From positions 23,138 to 87,137 of the forward strand of contig PBYS01000061.1 in NCBI GenBank assembly GCA_002729725.1: a stretch of 64,000 nt of DNA. The letters are read 5' to 3'. Shown here piece after piece: positions 9,368 through 18,156 of this stretch. Source of the stretch: Puniceicoccaceae bacterium (lineage in GTDB: Bacteria > Verrucomicrobiota > Verrucomicrobiia > Opitutales > Coraliomargaritaceae). The first letter of the stretch is position 1. Each line of letters begins with the position of its first letter. The position numbers and the translations under genes are program-made. Under the pieces are notes generated by a model. That model saw only the letters and a list, made by a program, of their open reading frames with translations, did not search any database and had not been told where the DNA came from.

Positions 9368-10117
9368 CTAAAGGCGTGGCTTCCGGCGAACGAATACCAA
9401 AGCACCCATGCCCGCACCAAGCAGAAGGGCTAGCGTCGAAGGTTCTGGGATCGCGGACACACTGAAGTTGTCGAATTCCACAGTATTGGCATATAAGCCA
9501 TAAGCACGATAGCCAACAAGTGTGTTGCCGGATAAATCCGTGGCATCAAATCCGGAGTAGGTCACTGTATCGGTATTGGTCCCATCCGAGACAGAGAAGG
9601 ACAAGTCCATGATCTTATTGACAGTGTCCGTATATATCCCGGAAAACGTCAGGGTATATTCCGCATCCTGAGTCATTGTGATACTGCCGGTGTTGCTATT
9701 CAACAAGCCAGCGCCTCCGATCTCGTGCAAACGCAACGAATTCACAGTGGACCAATCCACAAGCAGATACTCGGAAGAACCCGCATCACTCATGACCGCA
9801 AATCCAAACGAACGTCCCGCCCCAACAAGCAATGGTGTGAAGCTGGTGCTTACAGTGAAGTCAACAGGCGAAGCCAGATCGGTAACATCAACAAGTGACA
9901 GACCAGTCGCACTAGACCCTCTTTCATAATGATAAACCTCACCATAGGTGCCGACGTCATAAGTGAAGCCAGTGGCAGCACTAAAGTCGTCCGCATCACT
10001 GGAAAAGTCATTCGAATATGGCAGTGTTACCGTGGCCGACAGGCAACCCGCACCTATGGTGCCAAAGAGGCCGCATAAGGCGAGAGTTCGTAGAGGGGTG
10101 GTCAGTGTGGTTTTCAT
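9368..10117 (-). CDS. PEP-CTERM sorting-domain protein
   Basis: 249 residues: signal peptide (LRTLALCGLFGTIGAGCLSA), a beta-sandwich-like body rich in Ser, Thr and Asp (starting YSNDFSSDADDF, a common opening of LamG/jelly-roll exported proteins), and a C-terminal exosortase signal IPEPSTLALLLGAGMGALVF followed by RRK. The start is supported by a Shine-Dalgarno-like AAAGGAAA just upstream. It sits between the GH-A glycosidase and the divergent XylR regulator, so it may be co-regulated with sugar use. Not related in detail to the PEP-CTERM protein at 0.6-1.4 kb apart from the sorting signal. Confidence 0.82.
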   Translation of the reverse strand: MKTTLTTPLRTLALCGLFGTIGAGCLSATVTLPYSNDFSSDADDFSAATGFTYDVGTYGEVYHYERGSSATGLSLVDVTDLASPVDFTVSTSFTPLLVGAGRSFGFAVMSDAGSSEYLLVDWSTVNSLRLHEIGGAGLLNSNTGSITMTQDAEYTLTFSGIYTDTVNKIMDLSFSVSDGTNTDTVTYSGFDATDLSGNTLVGYRAYGLYANTVEFDNFSVSAIPEPSTLALLLGAGMGALVFVRRKPRL

Positions 10118-10323
10118 AAGTTTCCTTTGTTATATGATTTGGGGTGGAATCGATGCAGATGGATCGACCATGGCATGAACTACGCGTCGCTGATTCGTGT
10201 TTCGGCCTTATATTCTACAATTACAAGATACAGATAAAGCCAGAATATTTGACTTTTTTCGTCGATAAATGAACTTTTGCTCCTTTCAACAACAATACAC
10301 CAACGCAACCCCGCTTCTATCGC

Positions 10324-11526
10324 ATGCCCACAGCTCCCCAGAAAACAAATGAAGAACGCCCCTGCGTCCTCTTAGCTCTGGGCTGGTATTCGCATGCCAT
10401 CCACCGCGGCATCGCGCGTTATGCTCGGAAAGCAGGCTGGATTATCGATGCCAGCATGGCTCGCAACGGCCGCATCCCCCAATCACGTCAATTCGATGGT
10501 GTCATCTCCCTCTTGAATGAAGATGCCACGCTCCGCGAATTTGTCGCGGGTTACCACAAGCCGACCGTCAATATCGGGGATCGGACACTTCCGGGCATCC
10601 CCACGGTCAATTGCGACGACGAAGCCATCGGGCGCATGGCGGCCGAGCACTTCATCACCCGGGGGTTTCGCCATGCGGCCTTCTTCTTACATTCCGGCAC
10701 CCCTTCCGCACTGATCCGGATGAGGTCGTTTCAAAAAACAATGACAGCCGCAGGTGCCTCTTTCTCCAGAATTGATGCGTCAGTGCTTACACCCAAAACC
10801 GGGTCTGAATATGATGAGCATGAGCTCATGCACAAACTCGGGGAAACTCTCATGCAACTGCCTCGGCCTTTGGCGGTTTTTTCCGAGTACGACGAGATCG
10901 CCATCGAAGTTCTGTATGCCTGCCACAAGCGGCAGATTCCAGTCCCCGAACAAGTCGCCGTGCTGGGCGTCGACAACGATCCACTCTACTGCGATTTCGC
11001 CCCGATCCCCCTTTCCAGCGTCGACAACAACCAAGAAGCGGAAGGCTATCACGCCGCTGCACTTCTAGACCAGCTACTCCAGGATAAAAAAGTCAGTCGG
11101 CGCAAAGTCAAAATTGCACCACTCGGAGTCGCGACCCGCCTGAGCACCGAGATCCTGGCCGTCGACCATCCGCATGTGGCCGCCGCGCTCCACAATATCT
11201 GGCAAAACTTCACAAAACCGATCAATGCCAAGACCGTCGCAGCCACTGTCCCGATTTCCTATCGCCGCCTGCACGACGCCTTCAAGGATTCCCTGGGGCG
11301 CACACTCGCGGAAGAGATCACCCTCAAGCGATTGGAGAAGGCCCAACAACTGTTGCTCGACACACAGCTCCGCGCGCACGAAATCGCCGAGCAATGCGGC
11401 TTCCCCAGTGAGGATCGAATGGGGCGCGTGTTCCGGCGGATCCTAAACCAGACCCCATTGGAATTCAGAAAAGCCCGGAGCCTCTGCCAAAAAGAAAAAA
11501 TGAGGCGGTGCAATACACGTCGGTGA
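10324..11526 (+). CDS. XylR-type regulator (LacI-like sensor plus AraC DNA-binding domain)
   Basis: 400 residues. Residues ~15-280 form a periplasmic-binding-protein fold as in LacI/XylR sensors, with recognisable pieces FDGVISLL, HKPTVNIGDR, VNCDDEAIGRMAAEHF, VLGVDNDPLYCDFAPIPLSSVD. The last ~100 residues are an AraC-type domain (ISYRRLHDAFKDSLGRTLAE; LRAHEIAEQCGFPSEDRMGRVFRR). This order, sensor first and AraC domain last, is that of E. coli XylR and its many verrucomicrobial paralogues. It likely senses a mono- or oligosaccharide and activates the flanking genes; the GH130 phosphorylase downstream and the GH-A glycosidase upstream are the obvious candidates. Confidence 0.85.
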   Translation: MPTAPQKTNEERPCVLLALGWYSHAIHRGIARYARKAGWIIDASMARNGRIPQSRQFDGVISLLNEDATLREFVAGYHKPTVNIGDRTLPGIPTVNCDDEAIGRMAAEHFITRGFRHAAFFLHSGTPSALIRMRSFQKTMTAAGASFSRIDASVLTPKTGSEYDEHELMHKLGETLMQLPRPLAVFSEYDEIAIEVLYACHKRQIPVPEQVAVLGVDNDPLYCDFAPIPLSSVDNNQEAEGYHAAALLDQLLQDKKVSRRKVKIAPLGVATRLSTEILAVDHPHVAAALHNIWQNFTKPINAKTVAATVPISYRRLHDAFKDSLGRTLAEEITLKRLEKAQQLLLDTQLRAHEIAEQCGFPSEDRMGRVFRRILNQTPLEFRKARSLCQKEKMRRCNTRR

Positions 11527-11883
11527 GGTTCATTCCATAATTATGACCGACCTGTTACAGCTTCACCATCCGCTTATGAACGCAGGTTCAGGTAGCATGA
11601 CGGTTCAGCAAACGTTTTCCTGATGAGTCGAGAATCCCCGCAGCATGTGTGACCATCAAGAATAGATGGTCAACATCGACGTATCCGTAAGAGTAATACA
11701 GCTCCCATAGCCTCCCATCCCCAACCATCTAACACCAAAAGTTTCACTTTTCGACGAATTATTATCACATTTTGCACCTTCCAAAGGCAATTCGCCTTTG
11801 ATCTATTCACTGAGGCACATCGGAGCCGGACAGGCACTCAAATCACCCAATCCGGTGGCTCCCCAACAATTCAAATCCTTATT
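11527..11883. other. intergenic region, nothing recognised
   Basis: 357 bases between the XylR regulator and the GH130 gene. I see no coding remnant, RNA gene or strong hairpin. It probably holds the GH130 promoter and XylR operators, but I could not pick them out. Confidence 0.5.
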
Positions 11884-13095
11884 ATGAAATTCGAAGACAA
11901 GCTGAAGGAACTGATCGACAAGCACGAAGCACTTATTACCCGCCGCAACGAGGTGGATGACGAGTTCTATAACGGCATTTACAAACGGCATAAGCATTGC
12001 GTACTCACGCGCGACCACGCCCCGATTTTCTGGCGCTACGACATTAACCCTGAAACCAATCCCCATCTGCTGGAACGGCTAGGCGTCAATGCGGCCATGA
12101 ACTCCGGCGCAATTTACCTGAACGGTAAATTCTATCTCGTCGCTCGCATGGAGGGTAATGACCGCAAGAGTTTCTTCGGAATCGCGGAAAGCCCGAACGG
12201 TATCGACAATTTCCGTTTTTGGAACAAGCCACTGCTCGTGCCCGAACATCCCGATGACGGCACGAACCTTTACGACATGCGCTTGGTGCAACATGAAGAC
12301 GGCTGGATCTACGGAATTTTCTGCGTAGAACGCCGCCCCGAAGGCACTCCCGAAAGCGACCAATCGGCGGCCGAAGCACAATGCGGAATCGTGCGCACCA
12401 AGGACTTGAAGCAGTGGGAACGCCTCCCGGACTTCCAAAGCCCCTCCCCCCAGCAACGCAACGTCGTCCTCCATCCCGAGTTCGTAAACGGGAAATACGC
12501 ATGGTACACCCGCCCTCAAGATGGCTTCATCGATACGGGCTCCGGCGGCGGACTCGGTTTTGCGCTTTCGGATTCGACCAACCCGGCCATCTGCGGGGAA
12601 GAACAAATCATCAACTACCGCGCCTATCACACAATCAAAGAAGTGAAGAACGGCGCCGGAGCCGCACCGATCAAGACCCCCAGAGGCTGGTTACACATTG
12701 CGCACGGCGTTCGGAACTGTGCGTCCGGCCTACGCTACGTGCTCTACGCGTTTGTCACCGACCTGAAGGATCCGACTCAGGTGATTGCCGAACCGGGCGG
12801 CCACTTCATCGCCCCCCTCGGCAACGAACGCGTCGGAGACGTTTCCAACGTGATCTTCAGCAACGGCATCGCCGTTCGCGGAGAGGAAGTCTTCGTTTAT
12901 TATGCTTCTTGCGACACGCGCATGCACGTCGCCACAACGGATATACCCACCCTTTTGGATTACGCATTCAACACACCCGCCGACGCCCTGCGCACCGGCC
13001 CCTGCACCCAGCAACGGATCGACCTGATTGAGCAGAACCTGTCTTACGTGAAACAGACGGGAATCCAAGTTGGACAAGAGAGCACATGGCGGTAG
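11884..13095 (+). CDS. GH130 4-O-beta-D-mannosyl-D-glucose phosphorylase
   Basis: 403 residues, the usual length of GH130 subfamily 1. The sequence carries the family signatures: [61 protein letters not shown], and the later [21 protein letters not shown]. These are close to the characterised mannosylglucose phosphorylases of Bacteroides and Ruminococcus. Those enzymes use phosphate to split beta-1,4-mannosyl-glucose into mannose 1-phosphate and glucose in the cytoplasm, the last step of beta-mannan breakdown through an epimerase. No signal peptide, consistent with the cytoplasm. It follows the XylR regulator, which probably controls it. No cellobiose/mannobiose 2-epimerase or mannan transporter is visible in the window. 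The subfamily call is from pattern recognition. Confidence 0.85.
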   Translation: MKFEDKLKELIDKHEALITRRNEVDDEFYNGIYKRHKHCVLTRDHAPIFWRYDINPETNPHLLERLGVNAAMNSGAIYLNGKFYLVARMEGNDRKSFFGIAESPNGIDNFRFWNKPLLVPEHPDDGTNLYDMRLVQHEDGWIYGIFCVERRPEGTPESDQSAAEAQCGIVRTKDLKQWERLPDFQSPSPQQRNVVLHPEFVNGKYAWYTRPQDGFIDTGSGGGLGFALSDSTNPAICGEEQIINYRAYHTIKEVKNGAGAAPIKTPRGWLHIAHGVRNCASGLRYVLYAFVTDLKDPTQVIAEPGGHFIAPLGNERVGDVSNVIFSNGIAVRGEEVFVYYASCDTRMHVATTDIPTLLDYAFNTPADALRTGPCTQQRIDLIEQNLSYVKQTGIQVGQESTWR

Positions 13096-13216
13096 GCAGA
13101 GGCTCCCGCTGCGACTTCGACACCTTCCCTGCAGGCAACCGCGACATCCGATAAACGAAAGACATTTTGCCCCAAAGCCTGACGCCAATATTCCAAAGGA
13201 ACGCACCCCACAATGA

Positions 13217-13908
13217 AACGAGGCTTACAACGGAGCCAACATGAACGACGGCGACTTCGAGGGGCTCTCCGGCATCGAGGTCACGTTCTATCTACCGTGG
13301 GTGAATTATACGAGTTTGGAAGATATCTATATGGATATTGACAACATCAGTATCGAGCTGGAAATCGCGGGTTCAAACTCTGGGGGGCGAAGATTCAGAC
13401 GCTTCCGATGACGGCGGGGTCGACGGCACAGCCTTAGCCATCACGGAAATTTCGCTGCAAGCCGACCTCAACCTCACGCTGCCCCTACAGGGGCGCAGGC
13501 GACTCCGCGTATTGCGTGCTCCGCTCCAACGACCTGATGGGACCAGCCTGTCGCAAACGCAGGGTCTGGCAAGGAGCCGGCAACTTCCCGCTAGATCAAA
13601 CTGAGCTGATCTGGCAACAAACCCATCCCGTGCATGCTCAGGCCTTTTACGTGGCGGCCGATGCCCACCCCAAGGCACGCATTATGTGTGTGGGCCATTC
13701 CGTAGTAGGCGTCAAAGATCAGTTCGTCGCACATCTCCCTTCTCACATCGCCGATATCGTGCAGTTCCATGCAGGGCACAATTACGACGCCACGCAATAT
13801 ACCGAAGGAGAAATCATCTCACACATCAATGGCGCGACACGGGAGATGATTGCAACGGCCCGAGCCAACAATCCCAATGTTATCATCCTGCTCGCCCAAA
13901 GGCAGTCC
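13217..13908 (+). pseudogene. debris of secreted carbohydrate-active genes
   Basis: No intact gene, but several stretches read as protein in changing frames. From 13217 a frame without a start gives NEAYNGANMNDGDFEGLSGI and VTFYLPWVNYTSLEDIYMDI, which look like a beta-sandwich piece of an exported protein. From about 13516 another frame gives a stretch ending FYVAADAHP, like the last strand of a secreted beta-repeat domain. It is followed by RIMCVGHSVVGV and NPNVIILLAQ, resembling blocks I and III of SGNH/GDSL esterases with the catalytic serine region altered. The family guesses are weak. I take this as the remains of one or two secreted carbohydrate esterases after deletion and frameshift. 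Confidence 0.4.
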
Positions 13909-13954
13909 GACCAATCCGCCCCTCAGAGCAAGGCGACAGATCTGACCCAACGCC

Positions 13955-14018
13955 AAAGCCGCCGCGAGCGGCGACGCTACAAAAAACTTTCCACTCCTCA
14001 CTTGCCACTCCCTACTAC
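13955..14018. repeat. palindromic element followed by period-7 repeat
   Basis: 13955-13980 contains AGCCGCCGCGAGCGGC and then GACGCTAC, a short palindrome. It is followed by heptads CCACTCC, TCACTTG, CCACTCC, CTACTAC (13991-14018). The same pair, palindrome then CCACTCC-type heptads, occurs again at 48311-48393. Confidence 0.6.
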
Positions 14019-14097
14019 GCGCGTAGCTCGCCCGCGCAAGAAAGACTTGCCCTTTCTCCGATCTATAGCCTTAACAGGCAAAACTTTCGCTCTCCCC

Positions 14098-14130
14098 AGC
14101 CAACAGCCCTCTGTTGGCTTTTCTATTTTT
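14098..14130 (+). terminator. rho-independent terminator
   Basis: Perfect 9-base stem AGCCAACAG / CTGTTGGCT with a 4-base loop, followed by a T-rich tract (TTTCTATTTTT). It lies just before the SulP gene, so it ends whatever transcript reads through the debris. The TTG-initiated longer reading of SulP would begin inside it and is therefore unlikely. Confidence 0.8.
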
Positions 14131-14137
14131 ACGACCA

Positions 14138-15625
14138 ATGACACAGAACAAATATTTCCAAGAGTGGTTCTCGAATCCGCGCCGCGACATCATCGCAGGC
14201 ACGGTGGTGGCGCTTGCGCTGATCCCGGAGTCCCTCGCATTTGCCATTATCGCAGGTGTGGACCCGAAAGTCACACTCTACGCGTCATTCTGCATCGCGA
14301 TTACCATTGCATTTGTCGGTGGTCGGCCGGGAATGATTTCCGCAGCAACTGGCGCGATTGCGTTGCTAATTGGTTCACTGGTCGCCAACCATGGTGTGCA
14401 ATATCTACTGGCCGCGACATTGTTGACGGGGGTGCTGCAGATATTATGCGGCGTCTTTAAATTGGCGGATCTGATGCGCTTCGTCTCCAAATCGGTGGTC
14501 ACCGGCTTTGTCAATGCACTCGCGATTCTCTATTTCATCACCCAAGTCAATGAGATGATGGGGCAAACTTGGATCATGTATGCGATGGTCGCGGGGGGCT
14601 TAGTCATCATTTACGGCTTTCCGCGCTTAACCACCGCAGTGCCCTCTCCACTGATTTGTATCATCGTATTAACCACGGTTTCGATCACAATGGGCCTGGA
14701 TACGAGCCTAAAGACCGTCGGCGATATGGGCGACTTGCCGAGTTCCCTGCCTTCTTTCCTCTTCCCGGATGTACCTTGGAACTGGGAAACCTTCATGATT
14801 GTTCTGCCCTATGCTATTCCGATGACAGTGGTCGGCCTGCTAGAGTCTCTGATGACTGCGGGCATTTTGGACGACTTTACCGACACTGAAAGTGACAAGA
14901 ATCGCGAATGTAAGGGACAAGGCATTTCCAATCTTGTGGCTGGCTTCTTCGGTGGCATGGGCGGTTGCGCCATGATCGGGCAGTCGGTGATCAACGTCAA
15001 ATCAGGTGGTCGTGGTCGTCTCTCGACGGCAGCCTCTGGTATCGTATTGCTGATTCTCATCTTTCTGCTAGGTGATTTGGTGAATCAAATTCCGATCGCG
15101 GCCTTGGTCGCGGTCATGCTGATGGTCTCGTTCGGCACCTTTAACTGGTCCTCAATCAAAGGCCTGCGCAAGAATCACCTCACCTCCAGCATCGTGATGA
15201 TATCGACAGTACTTGCTGTAGTCTTGACCCACAATTTGGCGATCGGCGTTGGCATCGGTGTCGTGCTCAGCGCCCTATTCTTTGCTTACAAGGTGTCGCG
15301 ACTACTTGAAATTTCATCCGAACTCGAAGTTTCGAAGAAAAAGCGCACCTACTCCGTCGTCGGACAACTCTTTTTCGTTTCAGCGGATACCTTCGCCAAT
15401 GCCTTCAACTTCCATGAGGTGCTGGAGCATGTCACCATCGACGTCACTCATGCGCACTTCTGGGATTTATCCGCCGTCGGCGCCTTGGACCGAGTTGTCT
15501 TGAAATTCCGCCGCGAAGGCACTGAAGTAGAGATCGTCGGATTGAACGAAGCCAGCAAAACACTCGTTCTAAAAATAGCCACCCACGACAAGCCCGGCGC
15601 AGAAGATGCGGCAGGCGGCCACTAG
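14138..15625 (+). CDS. SulP-family anion transporter with STAS domain
   Basis: 495 residues from the ATG at 14138. About 390 residues of hydrophobic segments carry SulP signatures: [20 protein letters not shown] near the start and [20 protein letters not shown]. They are followed by a C-terminal STAS domain (~400-490, including [20 protein letters not shown]). The family moves sulfate, bicarbonate or other anions across the inner membrane, usually with Na+ or H+. Substrate cannot be read from sequence. The sulfate activation genes at 27-30 kb make sulfate possible, but the direct neighbour is a universal stress protein, an arrangement often seen with bicarbonate-type SulP transporters. It ends 50 bases before that gene and is probably co-transcribed with it. 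Confidence 0.88.
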   Translation: MTQNKYFQEWFSNPRRDIIAGTVVALALIPESLAFAIIAGVDPKVTLYASFCIAITIAFVGGRPGMISAATGAIALLIGSLVANHGVQYLLAATLLTGVLQILCGVFKLADLMRFVSKSVVTGFVNALAILYFITQVNEMMGQTWIMYAMVAGGLVIIYGFPRLTTAVPSPLICIIVLTTVSITMGLDTSLKTVGDMGDLPSSLPSFLFPDVPWNWETFMIVLPYAIPMTVVGLLESLMTAGILDDFTDTESDKNRECKGQGISNLVAGFFGGMGGCAMIGQSVINVKSGGRGRLSTAASGIVLLILIFLLGDLVNQIPIAALVAVMLMVSFGTFNWSSIKGLRKNHLTSSIVMISTVLAVVLTHNLAIGVGIGVVLSALFFAYKVSRLLEISSELEVSKKKRTYSVVGQLFFVSADTFANAFNFHEVLEHVTIDVTHAHFWDLSAVGALDRVVLKFRREGTEVEIVGLNEASKTLVLKIATHDKPGAEDAAGGH

Positions 15626-15632
15626 GATGTCT

Positions 15633-15674
15633 CATTTCCTAATTCATAATTCCCAACTCCTAACTTCTGATCCC
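15633..15674 (+). repeat. period-7 repeat abutting a start codon
   Basis: Six consecutive heptads with consensus YAAYTCC (CATTTCC, TAATTCA, TAATTCC, CAACTCC, TAACTTC, TGATCCC). The array ends two bases before the ATG of the stress protein at 15676, so no Shine-Dalgarno sequence is present. Confidence 0.7.
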
Positions 15675-15675
15675 T

Positions 15676-16533
15676 ATGCCTAACATACTAGCTTGCACCG
15701 ACGGTTCCCAGTATTCACACAGCGTTTATGATCACGCGGCATGGGCTTCACGCCAAATGAACAGCGCATCGATCCACGTGATCCACATGCTAAACCCGCA
15801 CCACGAAAAACCAGCCACCGCTAACTACAGTGGCTGTATCGGCTTGGGCGCACGCAGCGCACTGCTAAATGAACTAGTCGAACTCGAAGCCGCCAAGGCC
15901 AAGATCGCGAAAAAGCGCGGACAAGCGATCTTGGAAGATGCCACCACTCACCTCAAACAAGCGGGCGTCGCCCAAGTTCAAGCCGATCAATGGCACGGCA
16001 AACTGAGCGACGAGATCTCGAAGTATGAGCGCGACGCCGACCTCGTCGTGATCGGCAAACGCGGCAACAATGCCGACTTTGAAAAAGGCCACCTCGGCAG
16101 TAACCTGGAGCGCGTGGTGCGCAGCTGCCAACACCCGGTTTTAGTGGCCTCGCGAGCGTTTGATAAGATGAACACCTTTGTGCTCGCCTACGACGGCGGC
16201 AGTAGTGCGCAAAAAGCGGTCGATTATGTCGCCAACGAGCCCCTGCTCATAGGCATGCACGCCTATCTCCTTTACGTCGGCTCCGCCAACGCCAAGATCG
16301 AGGCCTCCTTGGCAGCCGCCGAAGCCAAGCTCAAGGCCGCAGGCTATGAAGTCACCATCGAACAACGCGACGGCGAGCCCGAATCCATCATCAGCGATGT
16401 GGTGGCCCAAGACCACATCGACCTTTTGGTAATGGGCGCCTACGGGCACTCCAGCATTCGACAATTCATCGTCGGCAGCACCACCACCTCCATGATCCGC
16501 ACGGTCAAGATTCCTGTGCTACTGTTCCGTTAG
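15676..16533 (+). CDS. universal stress protein, two Usp domains
   Basis: 285 residues with two UspA-like domains in tandem (about 1-155 and 160-285). The first has the opening ILACTDGSQYSHSVYDHAAW and the loop VVIGKRGNNADFEKGHLGSNLERVV. The second has FVLAYDGGSSAQKAVDYVA and ends in LLVMGAYGHSSIRQFIVGST, close to the ATP-binding G-2x-G-9x-G(S/T) pattern. A cytoplasmic stress or nucleotide-sensing role is known for the family. It is downstream of the SulP transporter in the same orientation and may regulate or respond to it. The start ATG directly follows the heptad repeat. Confidence 0.88.
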   Translation: MPNILACTDGSQYSHSVYDHAAWASRQMNSASIHVIHMLNPHHEKPATANYSGCIGLGARSALLNELVELEAAKAKIAKKRGQAILEDATTHLKQAGVAQVQADQWHGKLSDEISKYERDADLVVIGKRGNNADFEKGHLGSNLERVVRSCQHPVLVASRAFDKMNTFVLAYDGGSSAQKAVDYVANEPLLIGMHAYLLYVGSANAKIEASLAAAEAKLKAAGYEVTIEQRDGEPESIISDVVAQDHIDLLVMGAYGHSSIRQFIVGSTTTSMIRTVKIPVLLFR

Positions 16534-16548
16534 CTCACTGCACTCCTC

Positions 16549-16617
16549 TGTAGCGATGCCACGCCAGTGGCGTCATCCCGACGCCCCTGAAGACCTCGCT
16601 CGCGCGAGTTCGCTACA
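16549..16617. repeat. REP-like palindromic element, full unit
   Basis: About 69 bases bounded by TGTAGCGA and TCGCTACA (inverted ends). It contains two internal hairpins, GCCAC-GCCA-GTGGC and CTCGC-TCGC-GCGAG. Related units lie at 33916-34040 and 56181-56253. It fills the gap between the stress protein gene and galM. Confidence 0.7.
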
Positions 16618-16701
16618 ACTGTTGACCTCCGCGTCGAAAAGCCGTCGCTCGCCCCACATATTTCATTGCACAATCTGGGCATCGGAATTTGCTACTTGCC
16701 T

Positions 16702-17748
16702 ATGAGTATTACCTCCACTCCCTACGGCACACTCCCCTCGGGTGAAGCGGTCGACCTCTTCACCCTCACGAACGCGAACGGACTGAGCGCGGAAGTCACA
16801 AACTACGGAGCGATCCTCGTATCGCTCAATGTGCTCGACCGCGAAGGAGCACTCACCGACGTGGTGCTGGGCAAGGACTCGCTCGAGGACTATCTTGCGG
16901 GGCATCCCTGCTTCGGCTCCATCTGTGGTCGTGTGGCCGGCCGTATTGGTGGTGCGAGTTTTGAATTGGACGGCAAGACCTACCAGCTGGAAGCCAATTA
17001 CGAGGGCATCAGCAATCTGCATAGCGGCCCCGAAGGCTTCCACACCATGTTGTGGAAGGCAGAAATCATCGAAGACTTTGGCGTTCAAAAACTACAGCTG
17101 CAACTCACCGATCCGGACGGCCACAACGGCTTTCCAGGCGAGGTACACTGCACAGTCACTTACGCTCTGCTGGATAATGACGCGCTGGAGATTCACTACG
17201 AAGCCAGCAGCGACCACACCACTCCTTTCAACCCGACCAATCACAGTTACTTCAACTTGCGCGGCCAAGGCGACATCCTCGGCCACGAGCTACAGATCTT
17301 TGCTGACAGCGTGGCCACTGTGGATGAAAATTGCACATTAATCGGCCGCCGCGATCCCGTGGTGGCAGGCTACAACGACTATCGCGAGCCCGTACAACTC
17401 GGCTCGCTGGAGACCCTCGAAGTCGGCAATGCGGACATCCACTTCTTCCTCAACGAAGGTCGCAGCGCTCAAGCGAAACTCGCCGCACGCGTAGTGGAGC
17501 CTGATTCCGGCCGCATCATGGAAGTGCTCACCACCGAACCCGGCGTGCAATTTTACGCAGGGCTATGCCTCTCCGAGGAAGGCCCCGAAATCGGCAAAGG
17601 CGGCGTGCACCATGAACCCATGCATGCATTGTGCTTAGAAACCCAAGACTACGCGGATTCGATCCACTTCCCCGAAATGGGCAACGCGATCTTAAAGCCA
17701 GGAGAAACTTTCAAGAGCACCACACTCTTTCGCTTCAGTACAAAATAA
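16702..17748 (+). CDS. galM: aldose 1-epimerase (galactose mutarotase)
   Basis: 348 residues from the ATG at 16702 ([20 protein letters not shown]); an in-frame ATG 36 bases upstream is less likely because homologues begin here. Interconverts alpha and beta anomers of galactose, glucose and related sugars in the cytoplasm. Family signatures are present: [10 protein letters not shown] near the start, [25 protein letters not shown] with the catalytic histidine region, and [11 protein letters not shown] with the catalytic glutamate. No other Leloir genes are adjacent. The gene stands alone between a palindromic repeat and tRNA-Leu. Confidence 0.92.
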   Translation: MSITSTPYGTLPSGEAVDLFTLTNANGLSAEVTNYGAILVSLNVLDREGALTDVVLGKDSLEDYLAGHPCFGSICGRVAGRIGGASFELDGKTYQLEANYEGISNLHSGPEGFHTMLWKAEIIEDFGVQKLQLQLTDPDGHNGFPGEVHCTVTYALLDNDALEIHYEASSDHTTPFNPTNHSYFNLRGQGDILGHELQIFADSVATVDENCTLIGRRDPVVAGYNDYREPVQLGSLETLEVGNADIHFFLNEGRSAQAKLAARVVEPDSGRIMEVLTTEPGVQFYAGLCLSEEGPEIGKGGVHHEPMHALCLETQDYADSIHFPEMGNAILKPGETFKSTTLFRFSTK

Positions 17749-17806
17749 ATGAAAAGGAGTACTTGCATTCAGCGAACAAGCTGTTTTCTTCACCCTCTTT
17801 CAAAGA

Positions 17807-17892
<86 letters not shown>

Positions 17893-17907
17893 TCTTGAAA
17901 TCTTAAG

Positions 17908-17930
17908 CCTCACTTCGGTGAGGTTTTTTT
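17908..17930 (+). terminator. rho-independent terminator of tRNA-Leu
   Basis: Stem CCTCAC / GTGAGG with a TTCG tetraloop, followed directly by seven T. It lies 15 bases after the tRNA end. Confidence 0.88.
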
Positions 17931-18156
17931 GTGAATGATTCATTCTTCAGGCGAGGGCTCACCTTCGGTGGTCCGGTTCGCTTCGCGCCCGGTCTTGTAA
18001 AGGAAACACTACCCTTCAAGCAGGCTGTGTTACGCTCAATGAGAAGAAAAATAACCTACTCATTCTCAACTTTTACTTTGCGAGTTCCCGCACGGACGCC
18101 TTTCTTTACAATAAATTACCTCAACATACCGCCAATGCCCGCCCTCGCCTAGCAAA

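Noticed and set aside
14114..14137. Longer SulP start at TTG 14114
   Set aside because: It would begin inside the terminator hairpin, and the conserved N-terminus starts at the ATG at 14138.
17950..18010. Sequence resembling the tRNA-Leu 3' end (possible att site) downstream of the terminator
   Set aside because: Only a loose match with several changes, and no matching repeat at the far end of the defence locus near 24.3 kb.
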